This document shows positions 1 to 5,841 of a DNA stretch of 5,914 nt, one piece after another. Made by a program: the position numbers and the translations under genes. The notes beneath the pieces are model-generated. The model was not told the DNA's origin, made no database searches, and saw only the letters and a program-made list of their open reading frames with translations. Each line of letters starts with the position of its first letter. Within the stretch, counting starts at the first letter, position 1. Source of the DNA: Anaerolineae bacterium (GTDB taxonomy: Bacteria > Chloroflexota > Anaerolineae > 4572-78 > J111); NCBI GenBank assembly GCA_020433835.1, contig JAGRBY010000460.1:1-5914 (forward strand), read 5' to 3'.

Positions 1-17
1 TTTTCTTCAGGTTTCGA

Positions 18-578
18 TTACTCATCGACAAGCTGCTGCCAGTTAATCTCATAAACTTGGAAACCGATTTGACAATCGATATTTGGCTCGACCAACAGCG
101 GTTGAGAAACCGGCAGATCGTTTTCGTAAATCTGAACCCATAACTTTTGATGAGACGGCAGCAGCTCTAACTCAAGCTGATAGTTTCCTGTGGTATTGAC
201 TGTGCTTAGGGCAACTAAACCCGCTTGATTATCCCAAACCACTACTTGGACGCCTTGAAGTGGTGTTTCATGACCATTTTTGACGACGCCGTAAAAGCCA
301 TATTGTTCACAATTAGAGAATCCTTCAATCGGTTCTTCGACCGTGAAATAAACGTGTTCAGGTAACGGTGGGCCGGGTGTATTGGTTGGAACTGAAGCCG
401 TTGGTAGGCTCAAAGCTGGTAGTCGTGTAGGGGTGGCCGCGGTGCCGGCTGTTTCATTTGGCCGAAAAACCAACACATAGGCCAGGCTCAGCATAAAAAT
501 TAACAAAAATACGCTCACAACCCCAAATAATACTAACCAAGATTTACTTTTTGATGTGCGTGGGGTAGACGTTGGCAT
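18..578 (-). CDS. Membrane-anchored protein with Pro/Thr linker and carboxypeptidase-regulatory-like beta domain
   Basis: The function is unknown. The 186-residue form begins with a short basic stretch (R7, K10, K12), then one hydrophobic helix at about residues 14-38. A linker rich in Pro, Thr and Ala follows (about 42-72), then a C-terminal domain (about 75-186). This domain has the pattern G-V-V-x-N…P-L-x-G-V-x-V-x-V-W…T-x-G-N-Y-x-L, typical of carboxypeptidase-regulatory/Ig-like beta sandwiches. Cys90 and Cys169 flank it and may form a disulphide. Positive charges before the helix suggest that the C-terminus is exported and surface-held. The closing Cys…Val-x-x-x-x-W pattern resembles anchored proteins I associate with Chloroflexota; that link is from memory. 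The frame is open to an ATG at 617, but that codon lies inside the tRNA terminator hairpin, so the ATG at 578 (or the TTG at 590) is preferred. No clear Shine-Dalgarno sequence is visible. Existence of the gene is fairly sure; its role is not. Confidence 0.75.
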   Translation of the reverse strand: MPTSTPRTSKSKSWLVLFGVVSVFLLIFMLSLAYVLVFRPNETAGTAATPTRLPALSLPTASVPTNTPGPPLPEHVYFTVEEPIEGFSNCEQYGFYGVVKNGHETPLQGVQVVVWDNQAGLVALSTVNTTGNYQLELELLPSHQKLWVQIYENDLPVSQPLLVEPNIDCQIGFQVYEINWQQLVDE

Positions 579-588
579 AGTTGCGATC

Positions 589-623
589 AAAAAAGTAGGG
601 CATGCCATTTGGGTCATGCCCTA
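589..623 (-). terminator. Intrinsic terminator of the tRNA-Gln gene
   Basis: On the minus strand TAGGGCATG (623-615) pairs perfectly with CATGCCCTA (604-596) across a 10-base loop. One C and then six T residues (594-589) follow. A nine-pair stem plus a T-run, 13 bases behind the tRNA 3' end, is a textbook Rho-independent terminator. The matching side on the plus strand has no T-run, so it works for minus-strand transcription. The next gene starts directly behind it, so that gene needs read-through or its own promoter. Confidence 0.82.
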
Positions 624-636
624 TAGTGTCGTCAGG

Positions 637-707
637 CTGGGGAGCAGGGATTCGAACCCCGGCTGGCAGAGTCAGAATCTGCTGTCCTACCACTAGACGA
701 CTCCCCA
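637..707 (-). tRNA. tRNA-Gln (anticodon CTG)
   Basis: The minus strand folds into a complete cloverleaf of 71 bases. The acceptor stem TGGGGAG pairs with CTCCCCA. The D-stem GTCT/GGAC has a 7-base loop containing GG. The anticodon stem GCAGA/TCTGC encloses the loop TTCTGAC, whose anticodon is CTG and reads CAG (Gln). A 4-base variable loop follows, then the T-stem CGGGG/CCCTG with loop TTCGAAT. The discriminator base is G73 and the first pair is U1-A72, both usual for glutamine tRNAs. The genome continues with CCT, so the CCA tail is not encoded and must be added after transcription. A promoter lies just upstream and an intrinsic terminator just downstream, so this looks like a single-tRNA transcription unit. 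Confidence 0.96.
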
Positions 708-720
708 ATATGTAACCGAG

Positions 721-749
721 ATTGTAGCATTTTCGATAGCGGAGAGCAA
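721..749 (-). promoter_or_regulatory. Sigma-70-type promoter of tRNA-Gln
   Basis: On the minus strand a -10 box TACAAT (726-721) is preceded by TGC, which makes an extended -10 element. A weak -35 box TTGCTC (749-744) sits 17 bases further upstream. The expected start of transcription is about 6-7 bases after the -10 box, close to the tRNA 5' end at 707. The -35 box begins only six bases behind the stop codon of the kinase gene, and no terminator separates the two. Kinase read-through into the tRNA is therefore also possible. Confidence 0.65.
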
Positions 750-754
750 ATTTT

Positions 755-3700
755 TTACGTTTCTACAATCACTGTATGTTTTTCTCTTAAAACCTCTTGA
801 ACCTTGTTGCGGAGACTCTTGGGTGTATAGGGCTTCTCTAAAAATTCTTCATCGTGGTTAAGCACACCGTGCTCAGCAATAGCATCACTGTTATAGCCAG
901 AGGTAAACAGAACTTTGATGGCGGGTTGCAATTTGGTCAATTCCTCAGCTACTTGAGGGCCTTTCATGCCACCGGGTAAGATGACGTCTGTGATAAGCAG
1001 ATGAATGTCTTGCTCCTGCTGGGCCAGTTGCAGAGCTTCTTGTCCTTGGCGAGCCGTAAGCACCTTGTACCCTTCGTCATCCAGAATACGATAGGTTAAT
1101 TCTCGAACCATAGCATCGTCTTCAACGACTAAAATTGTTGTTGAACTAATTTGCGATTGATTGATAACTTGATTTGCAACAGATGGCGGCTCTTGCACAA
1201 TATTGGTTCTGGGTAAGTAAATCTTAAAAGATGTTCCCTGATCCGGTTCGCTGTCGACCTCAATGTGACCCTTACACTGCGTAACAATACTTTTTACCGT
1301 AGCCAATCCTAATCCGGTTCCTTTGCCGGCTTCTTTTGTGGTAAAAAATGGTTCAAAAATATGGCTTTTGGTTTCGCTATCCATACCATGCCCTGAGTCA
1401 CTTATCGACAGAACAACATAACTTCCTGGAATGAAGTTATCATGCTGATACATATCATTTCTCTCTAACTCTGCATTGAACGTTTCAATGGTTAACTGGC
1501 CGCCATACGGCATGGCATCCCGGGCATTGACAGCCAGGTTTACAATGATCTGATCAACCTGACCAGGATCGATGTTAACAAGCCCTAACATCGAATCTAG
1601 TTTTGTCATAAACTGAATATCGGCCCCCAGTAAACGCTGCAACAATTTGCTCATATTCTCAACAACACTGTTGAGATCAAGAATTTGCGGCTGCAGGACT
1701 TGCTTACGGCTAAACGCCAGCAACTGCCGGGTTAAGGCCGTGGCGCGATGGCCGGCAGCGATAATTTGTTTAATCTCCTCAGAGATAGGATGATCTTCAT
1801 CAAGATGGGTATTTAAGGTGATTTCAGCCACACCGGTAATAACTGTCAACAAATTGTTGAAATCGTGGGCTACGCCACCAGCTAACTGACCAATTGCTTC
1901 CATCTTTTGAGCCTGATGTAGCTGCGCTTCAAGCTGTTTGCGCTCTGTAATATTACTAATAACACCATAGATATAAAAAGAACTTTCAACCGGCTCTGCC
2001 CGAGCACTATCGCGCACCCAGACTATAGAACCATCTGGTTGTAGTAATCTATACTGAAATTTGCTATTTTGGCCAGTGCTTAATTTTTTAATATGTTCGT
2101 TAACCAAAGCACGATCTTCTGGATGAACTACTGTAGAGATCCAAAAATCCCAGCTATGGGAAAGCATATCTAACGGGTAGCCGGTTAAAGTTTCAATATT
2201 AGGTGATATATAATGATTCTTACTCCGCCCCGTCTCCATAACCTCGAGCATATAAACGTGATCACTGATTGATGTAATCACACGGCGAAAACGGTCTGTC
2301 AACTGGGTGTTTTGGATGGCTACGGCAATTTGATAGCCTACTTCGCGTATTATATCCTGATGTTCGGCAGTAAAAGCGTCGGGCTTATCTGAAGTAAAAA
2401 CAAGTGAACCAATCAAATTGCCCTGAGAAACAAGCGGTGCGCCAATCAGAGATTGTACTCCACCCGGATCTAAATAATGGGCCGACTCTGGAGCAAGAGA
2501 GAGCAAACTTGTTTTGGTTATTATTTGAACATCTCCCTGTTTCATAACATCAAGTGCTGATTTAACCCTATCCAGTGAAAAACGTCGCCCTTCGCTTGTA
2601 ACATCGCCATCGCCTACTTTTTCAACCAAAACAACGGCTTCATTCGCTTCAAAATCAAACAGATTTATGTTGGCACGCTGATACGGAATAAGTGACTGTA
2701 AATTTTTCAGCGCCGCACCGCCAATTGCTTCAGCCGATTGGGCGGACAGGATAGCCTTATCGATTTGGTTGAGAATCTTCAACCGATTGGCATAGCGCTG
2801 TAATGCTGTTTGATTCTCTTTCTGTACAGTAATATCGCGCACAATGCATAAGACTAACGTATCGTCATCGTCATCTCTTAATTTCGAGGCACTCACTTCA
2901 ACCGGAATTCGCCGACCCTGGCTATCGATATCAACTGTTTCAAAGTAGCGCCCGTTATAGTCAAGCTCCTTCTTGATGACCGTACCCGGCTCACCTCGAA
3001 CTTCTGGAGCTTGCAGGTCAGTCACCTTCATGGTTAACAATTTTTCGCGCGTATAACCCAGCATTTCGCACGCTCGATGGTTAACATCAACAATCTGATC
3101 ATCTTGACGATTTACAAAGATAGCATCGTGGGCCTGCTCGAAAAGAGAGCGGTAAAGGGCTTCACTTTCTCGCAGCTTCGCTTCCATATGCCTTCGGTGG
3201 CTGATATCTTCAACAATTGCCATAAACTCAAGGTCATCCGAGGTTTGATGAGTTGCATAGACAGTCAAATTGATCCAAACCAAAGACCTATCTTTACAAA
3301 CATAGCGCTGTTCTATAGAGTATGTTTTACGCTCACCGGCTAGTAGCTGCTGGTGATAGGTTGAGTGGGCTTCCCGATCCTCAGGGTATACAATATCGTA
3401 AAAATTTGAGTTTAACAGCTCATTTTTTGTATAGCCGACAATTTGGCACGCTTTCTGGTTAACCTGTAACCATCGCCCATCGGCAGCGACCTGAGCAATT
3501 CCAACCGCGGCTTGTTCAAATGTGGCCCGTAGCCCCGCTTTACTGGCGTGCAACTGCTCATCGATTCGACCATGTTCTGCGGCAAGCGCTTCTAACTGAT
3601 CTTGTTTTTGTTGAATTCTTATGGCTTGATCAACCAGGTGGCCTTCAAGCTCTAAGCGTAGTCGCTCGCGTTCCGCCTCAGATAGATGATATTGAGCAAC

Positions 3701-3922
3701 TTCTGCTTCCAGTTCTGCATTTTTCTTTTCTGACCGCGATAATAAAACGCTTAACCAGACCGCGATAATGATAACAACAATAAGAGCGAGAATAGTTCCG
3801 ATTGTTATTAGGGACAGTGGCGGATCAGATGAGTTTTGAAATGTTGGAAAATATTGAGAGGTATTGAGTTGAGCCGATAAAAAATGAAACTGCGGCTCAA
3901 GGTATTCACACCATTTTGACAC
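755..3922 (-). CDS. Hybrid sensor histidine kinase (TM, PAS-PAS-GAF-PAS, HisKA, HATPase, receiver)
   Basis: Residues are numbered from the GTG at 3958, the longest frame; the preferred start is codon 13. There is one membrane helix (about 49-73) with basic residues behind it, so the short N-terminus of about 35 residues should be outside. A Glu/Gln-rich coiled coil (75-140) follows, then PAS (140-255), PAS (265-380), GAF (about 390-555), PAS (556-675), HisKA with phospho-accepting His698 in VAHDFNN, and HATPase_c. The ATPase shows N811/D814 (N box), DSGHGM 854-859, FEPFFTTK 868-875 and GKGTGLGLA 878-886. The receiver (942-1060) keeps E946, D947, D948, phospho-acceptor D991, T1019 and K1042. 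All catalytic residues are present, so it should be active. No HPt domain or cognate regulator is in the window, so signal and target are unknown. GTG at 3922 is chosen because GGAGG lies 4 bases before it; the GTG at 3958 has no such site. Confidence 0.95.
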   Translation of the reverse strand: MSKWCEYLEPQFHFLSAQLNTSQYFPTFQNSSDPPLSLITIGTILALIVVIIIAVWLSVLLSRSEKKNAELEAEVAQYHLSEAERERLRLELEGHLVDQAIRIQQKQDQLEALAAEHGRIDEQLHASKAGLRATFEQAAVGIAQVAADGRWLQVNQKACQIVGYTKNELLNSNFYDIVYPEDREAHSTYHQQLLAGERKTYSIEQRYVCKDRSLVWINLTVYATHQTSDDLEFMAIVEDISHRRHMEAKLRESEALYRSLFEQAHDAIFVNRQDDQIVDVNHRACEMLGYTREKLLTMKVTDLQAPEVRGEPGTVIKKELDYNGRYFETVDIDSQGRRIPVEVSASKLRDDDDDTLVLCIVRDITVQKENQTALQRYANRLKILNQIDKAILSAQSAEAIGGAALKNLQSLIPYQRANINLFDFEANEAVVLVEKVGDGDVTSEGRRFSLDRVKSALDVMKQGDVQIITKTSLLSLAPESAHYLDPGGVQSLIGAPLVSQGNLIGSLVFTSDKPDAFTAEHQDIIREVGYQIAVAIQNTQLTDRFRRVITSISDHVYMLEVMETGRSKNHYISPNIETLTGYPLDMLSHSWDFWISTVVHPEDRALVNEHIKKLSTGQNSKFQYRLLQPDGSIVWVRDSARAEPVESSFYIYGVISNITERKQLEAQLHQAQKMEAIGQLAGGVAHDFNNLLTVITGVAEITLNTHLDEDHPISEEIKQIIAAGHRATALTRQLLAFSRKQVLQPQILDLNSVVENMSKLLQRLLGADIQFMTKLDSMLGLVNIDPGQVDQIIVNLAVNARDAMPYGGQLTIETFNAELERNDMYQHDNFIPGSYVVLSISDSGHGMDSETKSHIFEPFFTTKEAGKGTGLGLATVKSIVTQCKGHIEVDSEPDQGTSFKIYLPRTNIVQEPPSVANQVINQSQISSTTILVVEDDAMVRELTYRILDDEGYKVLTARQGQEALQLAQQEQDIHLLITDVILPGGMKGPQVAEELTKLQPAIKVLFTSGYNSDAIAEHGVLNHDEEFLEKPYTPKSLRNKVQEVLREKHTVIVET

Positions 3923-3926
3923 GTAA

Positions 3927-3931
3927 CCTCC
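3927..3931 (-). promoter_or_regulatory. Shine-Dalgarno site that fixes the kinase start
   Basis: GGAGG on the minus strand stands four bases ahead of GTG at 3922-3920, which is in frame with the kinase. The longer open frame begins with GTG at 3958, and that codon has no purine-rich site in the 20 bases before it. The N-terminal residues lost by choosing 3922 (MVFIQLSQTGGY) lie ahead of the membrane helix and contribute to no recognised domain. Confidence 0.6.
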
Positions 3932-3962
3932 GGTTTGGCTTAACTGAATAAACACCACACAT

Positions 3963-3984
3963 CGGTAAGCACGTAACTTTACCG
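3963..3984 (-). promoter_or_regulatory. Inverted repeat in the kinase leader
   Basis: CGGTAA (3984-3979 on the minus strand) and TTACCG (3968-3963) form a perfect 6-bp inverted repeat around a 10-base centre. It lies about 40 bases ahead of the preferred kinase start at 3922. Such a dyad could be an operator or a small mRNA hairpin. No T-run follows, so it is not a terminator. With no second copy in view, the role is a guess. Confidence 0.3.
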
Positions 3985-4208
3985 GCGCAGCGCAAAATTT
4001 AAGACGACATCAATGTCTCTCCAAAAAAGGCAGATTACAGATAGGTTTATTAGTTATATGAGGAGCCGGTTAGCAGCACCCAAACAAAACCTATGGCTCA
4101 AAATATGTGTTCATTCTTATTAATGTTTATCGTCTCATGAGATAACTGACTTTATTCATTCTACTACATATACAAAATTTTAGGAATATAAAACCACTTC
4201 GGATCGGC

Positions 4209-4273
4209 AAAAAAATAACTTCCGCATGTGTCATAGCGAGGAGGAACGACAAAGCTATCGCTGTGTTCGGAAG
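4209..4273 (-). terminator. Possible terminator of the lyase transcript
   Basis: On the minus strand CTTCCG (4273-4268) can pair with CGGAAG (4224-4219), with an inner ATAGC/GCTAT stem. TTA and seven T residues (4215-4209) follow. The stem is interrupted and its loops are long, so efficiency is uncertain. It is nonetheless the only hairpin with a T-run behind the lyase gene. It coincides with one half of the intergenic repeat, which suggests the repeat has been recruited as a transcript end. Confidence 0.45.
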
Positions 4274-4311
4274 TGGGGATTGCTTCGCTTTTTCGCAATG
4301 ACATGCCGAAC
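4219..4311. repeat. Intergenic palindromic repeat, two-hairpin type
   Basis: Two related half-units stand head to head. The left half has ATAGC (4233-4237) pairing with GCTAT (4254-4258). The right half has ATTGC (4279-4283) pairing with GCAAT (4295-4299). The outer ends also match as an imperfect inverted repeat: TTCCGCATGTGTCAT on the left against the reverse complement of ATGACATGCCGAA on the right, with one mismatch and a two-base bulge. The right half resembles the 'TCATTGCGAG…GCAATC' intergenic repeats I know from several bacterial phyla, Chloroflexota among them. No transposase is encoded here, so any mobility would be in trans. Genome-wide copy number cannot be seen from this window. 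Confidence 0.65.
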
Positions 4312-4329
4312 TTAATTATTTTTTATTCC

Positions 4330-5841
4330 TTAGCTATTCGCTGACTCGGCTCTATAGCGAAATAGTTCGGTGTGGAGTATCTCCCGCAATTGTTCGACAT
4401 CCGGCCCCGGCGAGCGATCCCGATGCAAAGGGGCGATGGACTGTCGCACATAGGCGCGTACTGCTTCGACTCCGTCGCCGGCACGGGCATGACGCTGATC
4501 GAGCGCAACAAGCCCCGCCAGCAACTCATAGGCCAGCATCGATGTCACCAGATCCGCCATCTCATACAGGCGGGCGATGGCCGGCAGCGCCAGCGACATA
4601 TAATCCTCCTGCCCGCCGGAGCTGTCGCCGGTTGCCAGTGAGATGGGTTGCGCCAGCAGCCGCAGCCGCGCCGCCAATCCCAGACTCGCTTTGTGAGCCA
4701 CCACCAACCCGGCATCCAGGCCAGGCCGAGCCGCGAGTTGGGGTGTCAAGCCGGTATCTTGCGCGTTGAGCAGCCGGTGTAGCCGTCGCTCGCTTAAACA
4801 GCCGACATGGGCCAACGCCAGGGCCACATGCTCCACCTGATTTACCAAATGCTGGTTATGAAACAGGCCGACCGATAAAAAACGCCCGCCTTGCGGCGAG
4901 TCATCGCGGACCATAAGCGGATTATCGCTAAAACTGGTTAACGCCACCTCAATGCGTTGACGTAGATGTTGAAGGGCATCGTAGAGCGCCCCATGCACCT
5001 GCGGTACCACCCGATACGAAACCGGTGCTTGCAGTTTAACCGCCCTAATCCGACTGTTTGCCAAATAACGCTGTAGTGCCGCTGTAATAACCAAGACGCC
5101 TGGCTCTGGCGAAGCGTGCTTAAGGGCCGGATCGACAGCATCTTTAGGCACGGCCAGCCCTTCCATCGAGACAGCCGCCACAACATTCGCCAGCGTCAAC
5201 TGCTGCATCAACTGCCGATAGGCATCCAGCGCATAAGCCGGAGCTGCCGTAACCCCGTTGAGCAAGGCCAATCCCTCTTTAGGGCCTAATTGATAAGGCT
5301 CGACGCCGCGCTCAGCCAGAGCATCGGCGGCGGGTTGGCGTTGATTATCAGGGCCGAAAACGAAGCCTTCGCCAATGAAGGTTTGGAAAGCGTGGGTGTT
5401 GGCCGTAGCATCGGCGGCCATGCCGTGGCCCAGGCTCGGAATCCAGGGTGTGAAATCATCATTCAGCCGATCGACTAAGAAGCGACAGAGGTTGACGCTC
5501 ACGCCATCCAGACCGGATAAGAAATTGACCAGGCGAATCACCATTGTCGCGCGAGCGACGGGTTTAGGCAGCGGCGCTCCGATGGCGGCGGCCCGCGCTC
5601 GTAGAATGTTATGCGGCAAGTCGGCGCGTTCGGCAGCGGTTAGGTTGGTGTTGACCAGCGTACCTAGCCCTGTGGTGACGCCATAACACGGTATCTCCTG
5701 CGCTATCAGATGAAGAAAATCGACCCAGCCTTGGTTAACCTGAGCCAACAACGTTTCATCGATGGCGAGAGGAACATGATCATAAGCCACTGCCTCGACG
5801 GCCTGCCAAGTGATGTCTGATGGAGTTTTGAGAATAATCAT
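4330..5841 (-). CDS. HAL/PAL-family lyase homologue lacking the MIO Ala-Ser-Gly triad
   Basis: The 503 residues match bacterial histidine ammonia-lyase from end to end; HAL is about 510. Family landmarks include CYGVTTGLG with Tyr53, AAAIGAPL (84-91), KEGLALLNG with Asn195, YRVVPQVHG with Arg277, FSDNPLM (304-310), LFH with Phe327, LSERR (349-353) and SSGGQED with Gln411/Glu412. The helix that should carry Ala-Ser-Gly reads IPSLGHGMAADATANTH (134-150), so the triad aligns with Met141-Ala142-Ala143. With no serine to cyclise, the MIO electrophile should not form. Relative to Pseudomonas HAL, the essential Tyr280 becomes Val274, His83 becomes Arg83 and a Gln-Val pair becomes His383-Lys384. It is therefore annotated as a family member of unknown reaction. 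An MIO-independent elimination such as ergothionase, or a non-catalytic paralogue, are alternatives. Its ATG overlaps the stop of the gene before it (ATGA), so the two are coupled. It is visibly GC-richer than the kinase gene. The protein is soluble, with no signal peptide. Confidence 0.9.
   Translation of the reverse strand: MIILKTPSDITWQAVEAVAYDHVPLAIDETLLAQVNQGWVDFLHLIAQEIPCYGVTTGLGTLVNTNLTAAERADLPHNILRARAAAIGAPLPKPVARATMVIRLVNFLSGLDGVSVNLCRFLVDRLNDDFTPWIPSLGHGMAADATANTHAFQTFIGEGFVFGPDNQRQPAADALAERGVEPYQLGPKEGLALLNGVTAAPAYALDAYRQLMQQLTLANVVAAVSMEGLAVPKDAVDPALKHASPEPGVLVITAALQRYLANSRIRAVKLQAPVSYRVVPQVHGALYDALQHLRQRIEVALTSFSDNPLMVRDDSPQGGRFLSVGLFHNQHLVNQVEHVALALAHVGCLSERRLHRLLNAQDTGLTPQLAARPGLDAGLVVAHKASLGLAARLRLLAQPISLATGDSSGGQEDYMSLALPAIARLYEMADLVTSMLAYELLAGLVALDQRHARAGDGVEAVRAYVRQSIAPLHRDRSPGPDVEQLREILHTELFRYRAESANS

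Larger units (their letters stand above)
3923..4218. other. Gene-free leader between the repeat and the kinase gene
   Basis: No plausible gene was found on either strand in this AT-rich stretch. On the minus strand it is the upstream region of the kinase gene and should carry its promoter, but I see no convincing -35/-10 pair. A weak candidate is TTGGAG, 16 bases, TTAAAT at about 4023-3996. Visible structure is limited to three items: the hairpin at 3963-3984; a short palindrome GACAT-TG-ATGTC (4006-4017); and a palindromic patch at 4127-4145 (TTATC … TCATGA GATAA). Confidence 0.5.

Noticed and set aside
579..617. ATG codons at 617 and 608 as the start of the anchored protein
   Set aside because: They fall in the terminator hairpin of the tRNA gene, and the residues they add carry no signal or domain feature.
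2861..2875. GAT/GAC repeat coding five Asp in the second PAS domain
   Set aside because: The repeat is only 15 bases and in frame, and is too short to suggest a phase-variation tract.
3077..3768. Plus-strand open frames at 3077-3343 and 3520-3768
   Set aside because: Both lie wholly inside the kinase gene on the opposite strand, have no ribosome site or recognisable domain, and read as shadows of PAS/coiled-coil coding sequence.
4127..4145. Palindromic patch TTATC…TCATGA GATAA
   Set aside because: The arms are interrupted, no second copy is seen, and it is not placed next to a convincing promoter. It is noted only within the gene-free region.
5413..5421. Loss of Ala-Ser-Gly as the result of a frameshift or sequencing error
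   Set aside because: Translation stays in frame on both sides with HAL-like residues (IPSLG before; D, H and IGEG after). The change involves several substitutions and a one-residue shorter loop, not a local base slip.
4323..5686. Several further open frames on both strands over the lyase-like gene
   Set aside because: They are by-products of the GC-rich lyase sequence, which is supported along its whole length by family motifs. None shows a protein-like pattern.
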